Notes under the pieces: generated by a model
Seen by the model: only the letters and a program-made list of their open reading frames with translations
Told to the model about the DNA's origin: nothing
The model's database searches: none
Shown here: positions 17,707 to 26,805 of the stretch, one piece after another
Layout of the letters: each line of letters starts with the position of its first letter
How positions within the stretch are numbered: position 1 is the stretch's first letter
Source: G965222535 sp965222535
GTDB lineage: Bacteria; Pseudomonadota; Gammaproteobacteria; HK1
Length of the DNA stretch: 64,000 bases
Reading direction: 5' to 3'
NCBI GenBank assembly: GCA_965222535.1
Contig: OZ244957.1
Location: 2,232,001 to 2,296,000, forward strand
Made by a program: the position numbers and the translations under genes

Positions 17707-18546
17707 ATGCGCCTTGATTTTGCTAAAATGCAGGGTGTTGGAAACGATTTTGTGGTTTTTGACGCCTCGCGTGTCAATGGCTGGCGGCCTGAGCGCAAGC
17801 ACATCCGCTATCTCGCTGATCGGCGCAAAGGGGTTGGTTGCGATCAGGTGCTGGCAGTTGCGCGATCATCTAAGCCAGGCGTTGATCTGACCCTCGACAT
17901 CTGGAACAGCGATGGCGGGCGCGCCGAACAATGTGGCAACGGGTTGCGCTGCGTGGCCATGTTTGCGTACCGCTGCGGGATCGTTACAAAGCCGCAGATG
18001 CGCATTCAAGTGGTCGATCAGCAGGTCTTGGTTGATGGTGCTGATCAACCCGCGCCAGTGGTGGACATGGGGCAGCCGATCCTCACGCCCGAGCGTATTC
18101 CGTTTGTTGCACCCGGTTATGCTGCGCTCTATGAGCGCGAGGTCGGCGGGAAGACGCTGATGCTGGGTGCGGTCTCAATGGGCAACCCGCACGCGGTGGT
18201 TACGGTAGCGGACCTCGAGCGCGCTCCCGTCGCTGAGCTTGGGCCTGCGGTCCAGTCCGCGGGGTTTTTCCCGCAGGGAGTGAATGTGGGTTTTATGCAA
18301 ATCCTTGAACGCGACCGCATCCGCTTGCGCGTGTATGAGCGCGGTGCCGGCGAGACACGGGCCTGTGGCAGCGGTGCCTGCGCCGCTGTTGTGAGTGGGG
18401 TGTTGCAGGGGCGGTTAAGCGCCGGAGCTGTGGTGCAGGTGCTGTTTCCTGACGGGGTGCTTGAAGTACAATGGGCGGGTAGCGCCGCCGCAGTATTGAT
18501 GAAAGGAGCGGCCGTTTTGGTTTTTCACGGGCAGATTGAACTATGA
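17707..18546 (+). CDS. dapF: Diaminopimelate epimerase
   Basis: A 279-residue enzyme interconverting LL- and meso-diaminopimelate for lysine and peptidoglycan synthesis. The start MRLDFAKMQGVGNDF is typical. The first catalytic Cys is in EQCGNGLRC and the second in RACGSGACA, both present. The length matches the family. A hairpin (GGGGC...GCCCC, 17661-17679) separates it from the AT-rich methyltransferase gene. The order dapF-DUF484-xerC downstream is the classical gammaproteobacterial arrangement. Confidence 0.95.
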   Translation: MRLDFAKMQGVGNDFVVFDASRVNGWRPERKHIRYLADRRKGVGCDQVLAVARSSKPGVDLTLDIWNSDGGRAEQCGNGLRCVAMFAYRCGIVTKPQMRIQVVDQQVLVDGADQPAPVVDMGQPILTPERIPFVAPGYAALYEREVGGKTLMLGAVSMGNPHAVVTVADLERAPVAELGPAVQSAGFFPQGVNVGFMQILERDRIRLRVYERGAGETRACGSGACAAVVSGVLQGRLSAGAVVQVLFPDGVLEVQWAGSAAAVLMKGAAVLVFHGQIEL

Positions 18547-18658
18547 GGTTCCCTGCGAGGCTTGTCTATTGGGGGACGGGTTATCAATCAATAGCTTACG
18601 TTGGTAAGCAGATCCCTTCCCCCAAACTCCCATCCCGCTGCCATTTTTCGAGGTTCCC
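18544..18658. repeat. Palindromic dispersed repeat between dapF and DUF484
   Basis: It starts at the dapF stop with TGAGGTTCCCTGCGAGGCTT and GTCTATTGGGGGACGGG. The core has AATAGCTTACGTTGGTAAGC, and it ends with CCCTTCCCCCAAACTCCCAT, CCCGCTG and TTTTTCGAGGTTCCC. The GAGG at 18650-18653 is five bases before the DUF484 ATG and probably serves as its ribosome-binding site. Confidence 0.75.
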
Positions 18659-19381
18659 ATGAGAACATCCGCAAAACGCGCTCCGACAGCAGACGAAGTC
18701 GAACGTTTCCTCACTGAAAACCCTAACTTCATTAAGCAGCGCGACGACTTGCTGATGAAATTGGAGATCCCGCATCGTCTCAATGGTGCCACCTCGTTGA
18801 TCGAATACCAAGTGCGGCGCTTGCGTACCCAGATGAAGCAGTTGCAGGTGCAAACCGAGACGATGATTGCTAACGGGTGCAAAAACGAAGAGCTGGAAGG
18901 GAAGGTGCATCTTCTCACGCTGTCCCTGCTGCGTTGCCAGCGCTTACCGTCGCTTTTTAGTGCCTTATATCAAGAGTTGCAGCAGCAGTTTGAGATTAAC
19001 GAGGCAAGGGTGCACCTGCTGTACCCGCCGCGTCGCGCCGCGAATGCCAAATTAGTTGAATTGGCAACCGATAAAGAACGCTTGCGTGAGCTTTTCGGTA
19101 AGATCATAGATCCGCCCAAGGCGCTGTATGGCAACCTGTCCGAGGCGCAATGTCAGGCATTGTTTGGCTCTGATATTACACTGATGCACTATGCCGTCAG
19201 CGCCGGCTCGTGCGCCGTGATCCCGTTGGTGACGGACAAGGCGGTTGGTTTATTGGCAATGATGAGCACCGATGCAAGCCGCTTCAGCACTATTCAGAGC
19301 AGCCATTATCTGCTGCACCTCGGGGAAACCATTGCCGCCGTGCTGAGGCGCTGGCTGGATTATGGTGATCGCGATAGATAA
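18659..19381 (+). CDS. DUF484 family protein
   Basis: A 240-residue GAF-like protein of the DUF484 family found between dapF and xerC in many gammaproteobacteria; its biochemical role is not known. The N-terminus VERFLTENPNFIKQRDDLL is the family signature, followed by a coiled-coil stretch (LIEYQVRRLRTQMKQLQ) and a GAF-like C-terminal domain (CAVIPLVTDKAVGLLAMMS). Translation appears to start from GAGG in the repeat end. It overlaps xerC by 20 bases. Confidence 0.85.
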   Translation: MRTSAKRAPTADEVERFLTENPNFIKQRDDLLMKLEIPHRLNGATSLIEYQVRRLRTQMKQLQVQTETMIANGCKNEELEGKVHLLTLSLLRCQRLPSLFSALYQELQQQFEINEARVHLLYPPRRAANAKLVELATDKERLRELFGKIIDPPKALYGNLSEAQCQALFGSDITLMHYAVSAGSCAVIPLVTDKAVGLLAMMSTDASRFSTIQSSHYLLHLGETIAAVLRRWLDYGDRDR

Positions 19382-20309
19382 TCCAGCGCAGTCAGACCGA
19401 TCGTCAGACTATGCCGCTTGGCGGCATCGGTATTGCGCACACTTGCGCTATGAGCGTTGCTTGTCGCCGCATACCGTAAGCGCCTATCGGCGCGACCTAG
19501 GATGGTTTGGCGATTTTCTTGGGACGCAGGGTGAAAGCGCGCATTGGCAGCAAGCCGATGCGGCGACCATCCGCCGCTTTATCGTCTGGCGTCACCATCA
19601 GGGGATTGATGGGCGCTCAATTCAGCGCGCGCTGGCCGCCGTGCGCGGTTTATACGACTATGCATTGCGTCACCAGGTGGTTGCTGCAAATCCAGCGTTA
19701 GGGGTCGTAGCGCCAAAATCGGATCAGTGCTTGCCGCAGGTAATGGATGTCGATCGGGTGGCGACGCTGATGCGCAGCCAAGGTGATGCGCCGCTGTTGA
19801 AACGCGATCGGGCGATACTGGAGCTGCTCTATTCTTCGGGCTTGCGCTTGGCCGAGTTGGTTGGCATTGACATGGGGCACTTGGATTTGGCGGAGGCGCT
19901 GGTCAAAGTCAGCGGTAAAGGCGATAAACAACGCATAGTGCCGGTCGGTGCGCAAGCGATCGCCGCCTTGCACGTATGGTTTGCGGTACGCCAGCGCATC
20001 GCCGCCGCCGATGAAACAGCCGTTTTTGTCAGCCGCCGTGGGGGGCGTATGGGGATGCGTGCGGTGCAGCAACGCCTCAAGCGTTGGCAGGTGCGCAGCG
20101 GGGTCGAGGTGGGTCTCTATCCTCACCTGTTACGCCATTCGTGTGCGAGCCACCTGTTAGAATCGAGCGGCGATTTGCGCGCCGTGCAGGAACTGCTCGG
20201 TCATGCCAATATCGGCACGACGCAGATCTACACCCATCTGGATTATCAGCACTTGGCGCAGATTTACGATACCGCCCATCCACGCGCAAGAATAGGCAAA
20301 AAGCAGTAA
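19362..20309 (+). CDS. xerC: Tyrosine recombinase XerC
   Basis: A 315-residue tyrosine recombinase that, with XerD, resolves chromosome dimers at dif. The catalytic set is complete: Arg in SSGLRLAEL, Lys in GKGDKQR, HLLRHS for the His/Arg pair, LGHANI for the second His and TQIYTHLD for the nucleophilic Tyr. The N-terminal SAM-like core-binding domain has LSPHTVSAYRRDL. Context after dapF and DUF484 favours XerC over XerD or an integrase. Confidence 0.92.
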   Translation: MVIAIDNPAQSDRSSDYAAWRHRYCAHLRYERCLSPHTVSAYRRDLGWFGDFLGTQGESAHWQQADAATIRRFIVWRHHQGIDGRSIQRALAAVRGLYDYALRHQVVAANPALGVVAPKSDQCLPQVMDVDRVATLMRSQGDAPLLKRDRAILELLYSSGLRLAELVGIDMGHLDLAEALVKVSGKGDKQRIVPVGAQAIAALHVWFAVRQRIAAADETAVFVSRRGGRMGMRAVQQRLKRWQVRSGVEVGLYPHLLRHSCASHLLESSGDLRAVQELLGHANIGTTQIYTHLDYQHLAQIYDTAHPRARIGKKQ

Positions 20310-20511
20310 AACTGCACTTTGGGCACCTAACGACCAAGCTGAGTTGCCTAAAGCGCCCATCGGTGCATGTTCAGCCTTCCGGCTCCTATCACCCATGAAT
20401 TCCTTTGCATTCCCCTGAATGCGGTGCAGAGCCAGCGCGGCGTTTAGTGGTTTTCGAAGACGCTGCAATGGCTCTAACTGCAGCCAAAATTTAATCAAGG
20501 CAACGTACGTT

Positions 20512-21066
20512 ATGATGCATGGAACTACAATTCTAGGGGTGCGCCGTGGCGGTTGCGTGGTGCTTGGCGGAGACGGTCAGGTGACCTTGGGCCAAGCCGT
20601 TATCAAAGCCAATGCGCGTAAGCTGCGCCGCTTGTACCATAATAAAATCATCGCCGGTTTTGCTGGTGGCACCGCGGACGCGTTCACGTTGTTTGAGCGC
20701 TTTGAGGGCAAGTTGGAGCAGCACTCGGGCAATCTCACTCGCGCCGCAGTGGAGATGGCCAAGGATTGGCGCATGGATCGTTTCCTGCGCCGTTTGGAGG
20801 CGCTGCTGATCGTTGCTGACAGCAGCGATATGTTTTTGCTCAGCGGTACCGGCGATGTTATCAGCCCGCAGGATGATGTCGTCGCTATCGGCTCGGGCGG
20901 CTCTTACGCGCTGGCCGCGGCTAAGGCGATGATGCAGCATACCCCTCTGCCGGCGCGCAGCATCGTCGAATCGGCACTGTCGATCGCCGCCGATATTTGC
21001 ATTTATACCAACCATTCGATTGTGCTGGAGGAGTTGCATACTGCAGATCCGCCGGTCGCCGATTGA
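20512..21066 (+). CDS. hslV: ATP-dependent protease subunit HslV
   Basis: The peptidase subunit of the HslUV protease. From ATG 20512 the protein has 184 residues and begins MMHGTTILGVRRGG; removal of the short MMHG leader would expose the catalytic N-terminal Thr, as in relatives with a propeptide. LGGDGQVTLG, GFAGGTADAFTLFERFE and AIGSGGSYALAAA are conserved HslV blocks. An in-frame extension back to 20419 is unrelated sequence and is not used. hslU follows 44 bp downstream, so the two form an operon. Confidence 0.93.
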   Translation: MMHGTTILGVRRGGCVVLGGDGQVTLGQAVIKANARKLRRLYHNKIIAGFAGGTADAFTLFERFEGKLEQHSGNLTRAAVEMAKDWRMDRFLRRLEALLIVADSSDMFLLSGTGDVISPQDDVVAIGSGGSYALAAAKAMMQHTPLPARSIVESALSIAADICIYTNHSIVLEELHTADPPVAD

Positions 21067-21110
21067 TCCGCAGCATGTAACATACGCTTATAGATGAGGG
21101 AGCGAAGGTT

Positions 21111-22439
21111 ATGGAGCAACTGACGCCACAACAAATTGTGGTTGAACTGGATAAATATATTATTGGTCAGGCGGATGCCAAACGGGCTGTCGCGGTGGCC
21201 TTGCGCAATCGTTGGCGGCGTGCGCAGTTGCCGGAAGACTTGCGTAAAGAGGTGACGCCGAAAAATATTCTGATGATCGGCCCGACGGGAGTCGGTAAGA
21301 CCGAGATCGCACGGCGTTTGGCGCGCCTAGCGAATGCGCCGTTTATTAAAGTTGAAGCGACTAAATTCACCGAAGTCGGCTATGTGGGGCGCGATGTTGA
21401 CTCGATCGTGCGCGATCTGGTGGATACTGCGGTGCAGATGAACCGTGAAAAGGCCACCGAACAAATCGCACGCCAAGCCGAAGACCGCGCCGAAGAGCGC
21501 GTACTGGATGCGCTGTTGCACCCGGGGCGGAATCACGACAACAACCAGGAATCGCTGTCCGAGACGCGACAAAAACTGCGCAAACAACTGCGCGAAGGGC
21601 AGCTCGATGAGCGTGAAATCGAAATCGAGGTCAACGTCCAACGCATCGGTGTCGAGATTATGGCACCTCCCGGGATGGAGGAAATGACCGGGCAGATCCA
21701 GAACATGTTTCAGAGTCTATCGAATCGCCGCCCCAAGAAGCGCCGCTTGCGGATCAAGCAGGCGATGAAACTGCTGAGCGATGATGAAGCGGCGAAAATG
21801 ATCGACGAAGAGGATATTAAATCTAAAGCGGTCACCGATGCAGAGCAAAACGGGATCGTCTTCATTGACGAACTGGACAAAGTCACGCGCGGCGGCGACA
21901 GCAAGCAACAGCACGCCGATGTATCACGCGAGGGGGTGCAGCGCGACCTGCTGCCGCTGGTCGAAGGGTGTACCATACCGACTAAATACGGTGCCATAAA
22001 TACCCATCATATTTTGTTTATCGCTTCAGGCGCGTTCCATTACTCGAAGCCTTCCGACCTGATCCCAGAGCTCCAAGGGCGGATGCCAATTCGCGTTGAA
22101 TTGACGGCGCTTGCGGTCGATGATTTTGTCCGCATCCTGACCGAGCCGAATGCCTCCCTAGCCGAGCAATACACGGCCTTGCTGGCTACCGAAGGGGTGC
22201 ATTTGAATTTTACTGACGATGCCATCGCGCGCATCGCAAAAATCGCCTGGGAAGTCAACGAGCGCACCGAAAACATTGGTGCAAGGCGGCTGCACACGGT
22301 GCTCGAAAGGCTGTTTGAGGATCTCTCTTTCACGGCGCTGGAACATGCCGGCGAAGTGATTGAGATCGACGCCGCTTACGTTAACGCACACTTGGATGGC
22401 ATCGCCGGGAACGAAGACCTGATGCGCTATATTTTATAG
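21111..22439 (+). CDS. hslU: ATP-dependent protease ATPase subunit HslU
   Basis: A 442-residue AAA+ unfoldase that feeds substrates to HslV. The start LTPQQIVVELDKYIIGQ is diagnostic. Walker A is GPTGVGKTE near residue 60, the pore loop and I-domain follow (residues of about 110-240, with EMTGQIQNMFQ), Walker B is FIDELDKV near 250, and sensor motifs include IGARRLHTV near the end. The C-terminal LMRYIL is the tail that inserts into HslV. A ribosome site (GGGAGCGAAGG) precedes the ATG. Confidence 0.95.
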   Translation: MEQLTPQQIVVELDKYIIGQADAKRAVAVALRNRWRRAQLPEDLRKEVTPKNILMIGPTGVGKTEIARRLARLANAPFIKVEATKFTEVGYVGRDVDSIVRDLVDTAVQMNREKATEQIARQAEDRAEERVLDALLHPGRNHDNNQESLSETRQKLRKQLREGQLDEREIEIEVNVQRIGVEIMAPPGMEEMTGQIQNMFQSLSNRRPKKRRLRIKQAMKLLSDDEAAKMIDEEDIKSKAVTDAEQNGIVFIDELDKVTRGGDSKQQHADVSREGVQRDLLPLVEGCTIPTKYGAINTHHILFIASGAFHYSKPSDLIPELQGRMPIRVELTALAVDDFVRILTEPNASLAEQYTALLATEGVHLNFTDDAIARIAKIAWEVNERTENIGARRLHTVLERLFEDLSFTALEHAGEVIEIDAAYVNAHLDGIAGNEDLMRYIL

Positions 22440-22610
22440 TAGCACCAGCGCTATCGCGAAAAAGCGTGCGGCGCTGGTGGCGGGCGTGATCGCGCGAACG
22501 CCCCTCGCAGCGGTCGTACCAAGGGCGCGCTGGCAAGGCAGGCGGTTTGCTTGCGGCGCTGCCCCGAGCGTGGTCATACGATTGGTTTGAGTCCCTCGGA
22601 GCGCCATGCC

Positions 22611-23420
22611 ATGATCAGCCATTTCACGCTGGGATCGAACGATTTCAAAGGCGCGATCGGCTTTTATGACGCGCTGATGCCAACCATCGGGCAGCATCGC
22701 TTCGGTGATCCCGGCGATGGCTATGTTGGTTATCGCAAAGAAGGCCAGCGGCTGCCGTTTGTTGCGCTGCTGCGCAAGCCGTTCAACCGCCTGCCAGCGA
22801 CCTGCGGCAACGGTTTTCATATCGCTTGGGTGGCTGAAAGTGCCGACGCCGTGCGTGCGTTTCACGCCGCGGCGCTTGCTAACGGTGGTAGTGACGAGGG
22901 CAGGCCCGGCTATCGGCCGGTGTACGCCGCCGACTATTTCGCGGCGTACGTGCGCGATCCCGCTGGCAACAAGCTGCAAGCGGTGTGTTACGAGCAGGGC
23001 CGTAGCCAGGGAGCGGGTGGGGAGGTGGTGTCGCATGTTACGCTGCCTTTCGTGGATGTTGAGGGCGGCCGGGCGTTTTATGAAACGCTCTTCGGCGTGC
23101 TCGGGGTAACGCGCCTTAGGGCTGAGGACCTGCCGGGCGAGAGCTATGCGTTCACTAGGGACGCTGCGGTGCTGCCCTGCGTGTACGTCCAAAAGACGTT
23201 TGATGGCAATCCGCCGTTGCCGGGTAACGGTCAGCACACGGCGTTTGCCGCCGAGAGCAACGCGCAGGTGGATGCTTTCCACGCTACCGCCATGCGCTTA
23301 GGGGCAACGGACGAGGGCACCCCCGGTGCTCGCCCGCACTACGGTATGCCGTACTACGCCGCTTACGTGCGCGACCCGTCGGGGACAAAAATCCAAGCAG
23401 TGTGCCGCAGCGGTATCTAG
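22611..23420 (+). CDS. Tandem VOC (glyoxalase-like) domain protein
   Basis: From ATG 22611 the protein has 269 residues made of two similar vicinal-oxygen-chelate domains. Domain 1 starts ISHFTLGSNDFKGAIGFYD and ends AAYVRDPAGNKLQAVC. Domain 2 (from about residue 140) starts VSHVTLPFVDVEGGRAFYE and ends AAYVRDPSGTKIQAVC. The near-identical ends point to an internal duplication. Such proteins bind a metal between two modules; substrate unknown (dioxygenase, lyase or resistance protein are all possible). It lies between hslU and DUF971, genes that are neighbours in related genomes. Confidence 0.8.
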   Translation: MISHFTLGSNDFKGAIGFYDALMPTIGQHRFGDPGDGYVGYRKEGQRLPFVALLRKPFNRLPATCGNGFHIAWVAESADAVRAFHAAALANGGSDEGRPGYRPVYAADYFAAYVRDPAGNKLQAVCYEQGRSQGAGGEVVSHVTLPFVDVEGGRAFYETLFGVLGVTRLRAEDLPGESYAFTRDAAVLPCVYVQKTFDGNPPLPGNGQHTAFAAESNAQVDAFHATAMRLGATDEGTPGARPHYGMPYYAAYVRDPSGTKIQAVCRSGI

Positions 23421-23426
23421 GATCCT

Positions 23427-23492
23427 GTGAGGGGTGTCTATTGAGGGAAAGGCCAATTCCAGCAGTTATTTCGTGGTGCTGTTGAGTGGTTT
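23427..23492. repeat. Palindromic dispersed repeat, partial long variant
   Basis: The fragment reads GGGGTGTCTATTGAGGGAAA followed by TTCCAGCAGTTATTTCGTGG and TGCTGTTGAGTGG, the left half of the long variant seen at 9.1, 43.7 and 50.1 kb. It stops where the AT-rich lipase region begins, as if truncated by that insertion. Confidence 0.6.
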
Positions 23493-23551
23493 TATACGAT
23501 ACCAATGCAATAAAACCTTTCTATTCAAGGCTTATCTTTAAGGAGATGACT

Positions 23552-24601
23552 ATGAACAGTATGTTTGCTGAATCAAACTCACAAGCTAGCGAAATAAGAC
23601 GTATGCGTAGTAAAAAAACACCATCTTATCGAGAAGCTTACAGTGATAGAACCGCTTGGCTTATGGCGTGTATGTCTGAATTAGCTTATTTAAAATTCAA
23701 CCCCTTGATTCTCAATAACAACAAACGTCTTATTCAGCAGATAGAAGATCATATCGATGAAAATAGAAAAAAATCATTGGTAAAATTAATTAAATTAGTT
23801 AACTATGATCATGAAAAAGAAAAGGAAAAAATTAATCAAGAATTAGATTTCTTAAGTCTTAATCTTTACAAAACATTTGATAAAAATGGAACGCAAGCAA
23901 TTTTAGTTAAAGATGAAAAATATATTATCTTAGCATTTAGGGGAACAGAAGCGGATAGCATTAAAGATATAAAATCTGATGTAAAAGCAAACCTTGTACC
24001 TTGTAGCAGTGGAGGAAGAATTCACAGCGGCTTTAAGGAAGCATACGAGCAAGTGGCACTAAATATTGAAGATACTCTTAATGAAGAAGAATTGAAAGAA
24101 AAACCATTGCTCATAACTGGACACAGCTTAGGAGGAGCTTTGGCAACTATAGCTGCTAAAAAAATAACTCACCAAGGAGGTAATGCAGCATGCTATACAT
24201 TTGGCTCTCCCAGAGTAGGAGATGAAAATTGGATATCGAGTATGAAAACACCAGTATATAGAGTAGTTAATGCTGCTGACTGTGTTACTATGTTACCTCC
24301 GGGTGATGAGATTATTGCTGTGCTTAGTTGGATTTTAATTATTATCCCGTATGGTAAGGATATCCAATCTTGGTTGTTATCAAAATTTGGTGGTTATCTT
24401 CATGGTGGAAATATGAGATATATGACAAATTGTCAACAAGGCGACTATGGAAATGTAAAATTACTATACTCAGTTAGCCTCTTTCGTAGAATAAAAGCAC
24501 TGATTATAAAAAAATTATCATGGAAAAAATTCTTAACAGATCACTCTATCACTGTGTATAGAAAAAAATTAATGATTATTGCTCATAAAAGAAATCCTTA
24601 A
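23552..24601 (+). CDS. Class 3 lipase-like protein, AT-rich (horizontally acquired?)
   Basis: A 349-residue alpha/beta hydrolase of the lipase class 3 family. YIILAFRGTEA (about residue 130) is the strand before the oxyanion region, RIHSGFKEAY follows, the nucleophile elbow is GHSLGGALA (near 192), and YTFGSPRVGD with NAADCVTMLPP give the acidic residue region; the C-terminal HGG stretch may hold the His. No signal peptide is visible, and the N-terminus is lysine-rich and coiled. AAGGAG six bases before ATG 23552 fixes the start. Base composition is strikingly AT-rich against both neighbours. A secreted effector role is possible but no secretion genes are present. Confidence 0.75.
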   Translation: MNSMFAESNSQASEIRRMRSKKTPSYREAYSDRTAWLMACMSELAYLKFNPLILNNNKRLIQQIEDHIDENRKKSLVKLIKLVNYDHEKEKEKINQELDFLSLNLYKTFDKNGTQAILVKDEKYIILAFRGTEADSIKDIKSDVKANLVPCSSGGRIHSGFKEAYEQVALNIEDTLNEEELKEKPLLITGHSLGGALATIAAKKITHQGGNAACYTFGSPRVGDENWISSMKTPVYRVVNAADCVTMLPPGDEIIAVLSWILIIIPYGKDIQSWLLSKFGGYLHGGNMRYMTNCQQGDYGNVKLLYSVSLFRRIKALIIKKLSWKKFLTDHSITVYRKKLMIIAHKRNP

Positions 24602-24920
24602 CTTTCTAGTTTAAGGAGCGATTACAAAATTAAAAATAAGAAAAGAGTGACGGTTGGGTATATATTCATGCTACTTGGAAGTATAGGAGAGAAGTATAGC
24701 CAACCCTTAGTATAGCCAGAAGCAATAACCGCAGCTATCCAAGAGCATCAAATAGAGCACCGCCCGAAGCCATCCCAGAGCGTTGCCAAAATTCTCTCCT
24801 AAAAGGAGAAGGGAAGCCCACACGACGCCTGGGAATGACTTCAATCAAGCATCTTGAAGGATGCTACCGCTCCAGCGTTTTATGTCCACCTGATACTGTA
24901 TCCTAGAGGCCTGTGTTGTT
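24602..24920. other. Gap after the lipase gene
   Basis: No gene is seen. The first 100 bases keep the AT-rich composition of the lipase gene; the rest returns toward host composition. Two small perfect hairpins occur: TCTCCT-AAA-AGGAGA at 24795-24809 and AGCATC-TTGAAG-GATGCT just after 24840. Neither has a T-run. The composition change inside this gap probably marks the right edge of the acquired segment. Confidence 0.5.
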
Positions 24921-25307
24921 ATGAGTTTGTCACCATCGCCGCAACCCGTCGAGATTAACTATCGACAAAAATCGCGCACCTTGATCATTCGTTTTGATAA
25001 TGAGGTGCATTTTGAATTGAGCGCCGAGTTCTTGCGGGTGTACTCCCCGTCGGCGGAAGTGCGCGGTCACGGGCGAGGCCAAGCGGTGCTGCAACTTGGC
25101 AAGGAGTCGGTGGCAATCGACAGGATTGAGCCGATCGGACACTATGCGGTGCGCCTATGCTTTGACGACGGGCACGATACCGGGCTCTATTCATGGGAGG
25201 AGTTGTACCGCTTAGGTAGTGACAAAGAAGCGCTATGGGATGAGTACCAGCGCCGTCTGGCGGCGCATCACGAAGCGGAAGCGGAAGGCGAGGGTCGCAA
25301 AGGGTGA
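24921..25307 (+). CDS. DUF971 protein
   Basis: A 128-residue protein of the DUF971 family (the small domain also found at the N-terminus of gamma-butyrobetaine hydroxylases). Visible features are LIIRFDNEVHFELSAEFLRVYSPSAEV and GHYAVRLCFDDGHDTGLYSWEELYRLG, the latter with the conserved HxTGxYxW-like motif. In many proteobacteria it lies between hslVU and ubiE, as here once the inserted lipase is discounted. Role not established; a Fe-S or ubiquinone-linked function is speculation from context. Confidence 0.85.
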   Translation: MSLSPSPQPVEINYRQKSRTLIIRFDNEVHFELSAEFLRVYSPSAEVRGHGRGQAVLQLGKESVAIDRIEPIGHYAVRLCFDDGHDTGLYSWEELYRLGSDKEALWDEYQRRLAAHHEAEAEGEGRKG

Positions 25308-25409
25308 CGTAGCGCAACGTTCGTTTAACCGTGCGGCGCTGATCAACCTCTGCCTAGCCTCTTCCTCCTTGAAGCATCAAATGAAACCACCCGACTTGCT
25401 TTGCTGAAG

Positions 25410-26153
25410 ATGAAAGCGAAAACTGATTTTGGCTACCAGCAGGTTGACGCCGATGCCAAGGCGCGGCTGGTGCGCGGGGTGTTTGACAAGGTGGCGGGCA
25501 ATTATGATCGCATGAACGATCTGATGTCGTGCGGTCTGCATCGCGCCTGGAAGCGCTTCACTATCGAGTTGGCCGGCTTGCGTAACGGGCAGGTGGTGTT
25601 GGATGTCGCAAGCGGCAGCGCCGACTTGGCATTGCTGGCATATCCACGGGTGCAGCCGCAGGGGCACGTGTGGGTCTGCGATATCAATCGCAACATGCTG
25701 GCGCTGGCGCGCGATCGCTTGCTTGATCGGGGGATGGTGAGTGGGGTCAGCTTGCTGCAGGCGGACGGCGAGGCGTTGCCGTTTGTCGAAGGCTGCGTCG
25801 ATCGCATCTTTGTTGGCTTTGGCCTGCGCAACATGACCGACACACCGCGTGCGTTGCGCTCGATGTACCGCATCCTGAAACCCGGCGGGCGGCTGCTGGT
25901 ACTCGAGTTCTCAATGCTCCGGCTGGCATGTCTGCGACCGCTATACGATAGCTATTCGTTTGTCGTGCTGCCATGGCTTGGGAAACAGGTAGCCGCAGAT
26001 GCCGATAGCTACCGTTATCTCGCCGAGTCGATCCGCATGCACCCCGATCAAAACGCCTTGCAAGCGCTGTTCGAAAGCAGCGGTTTTGAGCACTGTGAGC
26101 ATTACAACCTGTGCGCTGGCATCGTCGCCGTACACAGCGGTTGGCGACTGTGA
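25410..26153 (+). CDS. ubiE: Ubiquinone/menaquinone C-methyltransferase UbiE
   Basis: A 247-residue SAM-dependent methyltransferase acting on demethylmenaquinol and the C2 position in ubiquinone synthesis. The N-terminus TDFGYQQVDADAK and VFDKVAGNYDRMNDLMS are the UbiE signature, VLDVASGSADLALLA is the SAM-binding motif I, and GFGLRNMTD and LKPGGRLLVLEFS are family motifs. I chose ATG 25410 over the TTG nine bases upstream. The stop overlaps ubiJ by one base (TGATG), giving a ubiE-ubiJ-ubiB operon. Confidence 0.93.
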   Translation: MKAKTDFGYQQVDADAKARLVRGVFDKVAGNYDRMNDLMSCGLHRAWKRFTIELAGLRNGQVVLDVASGSADLALLAYPRVQPQGHVWVCDINRNMLALARDRLLDRGMVSGVSLLQADGEALPFVEGCVDRIFVGFGLRNMTDTPRALRSMYRILKPGGRLLVLEFSMLRLACLRPLYDSYSFVVLPWLGKQVAADADSYRYLAESIRMHPDQNALQALFESSGFEHCEHYNLCAGIVAVHSGWRL

Positions 26154-26803
26154 TGGGCGCCGTGCAGCGAAACAACAGGGGGGTGCTGAGTGTGCTTGAA
26201 ACGCTGCTCAATCGCGCCGTTGCGCTTGACCCGCAGGCGGCGAGGATGCTGGAACCGCTTGCGGGGCGGTGCATCGATCTTACCCTAAGTGGTTTTAATA
26301 GCGTGCCGCTGCGGCTTTGCATCGACGGTCAGCGCGTCCGTTTAAGCTGGCACTTAGGCGCTGCCTCGGTGGTGCCTGCTGATCTGCGCATCAGCGGCAG
26401 CATGGCGGCTTTGGTGGGCGCACTGTCGGCCCCTCGTGCGACATCAGGGGCGCTGCCGCAAGGGGTGCAGATCCACGGTGATCTTGAAGTGGCGCGGCAA
26501 TTGCTGTTTGCCCTGCGAGGCTTGCAACCGGATCTCGAGGAGGCGTTATCGCAGTTGGTTGGCGATACGTTGGCGCGTCAGCTTGGTATCGCCGGGAGAG
26601 GCTTGCTGCACGGGGTGCAGACAGCGGCGGTGCAGGCTATGCGAAACGCCGGCGAGGCCTTGGTGCACGAGCAGCAACTGCTCGCGGCGAGCACCGATCA
26701 GCAGTACTTCTCGGAGGAGGTCCATGAACTGCGCGACAGCGTCGCCCGATTGGAAGCGCGCATCGCGTTATTGGAGGCTCACAGCGGGCGCGTGGCGTGC
26801 TGA
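26153..26803 (+). CDS. ubiJ: Ubiquinone biosynthesis accessory factor UbiJ
   Basis: A 216-residue SCP2-like protein that helps organise the soluble ubiquinone-synthesis complex. An SCP2 lipid-binding domain fills residues of about 10-115 (LTLSGFNSVPLRLCIDG, then IHGDLEVARQLLFAL), and a C-terminal coiled coil (EEVHELRDSVARLEARIALLEA) ends the protein. Position between ubiE and ubiB is diagnostic. The start overlaps the ubiE stop and the stop is two bases before the chosen ubiB ATG. Confidence 0.88.
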   Translation: MGAVQRNNRGVLSVLETLLNRAVALDPQAARMLEPLAGRCIDLTLSGFNSVPLRLCIDGQRVRLSWHLGAASVVPADLRISGSMAALVGALSAPRATSGALPQGVQIHGDLEVARQLLFALRGLQPDLEEALSQLVGDTLARQLGIAGRGLLHGVQTAAVQAMRNAGEALVHEQQLLAASTDQQYFSEEVHELRDSVARLEARIALLEAHSGRVAC

Positions 26804-26805
26804 GA

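Noticed and set aside
19362..20309. Phage or integron integrase marking a mobile island
   Set aside because: Position after dapF-DUF484 and length identify chromosomal XerC; no att-like duplication seen.
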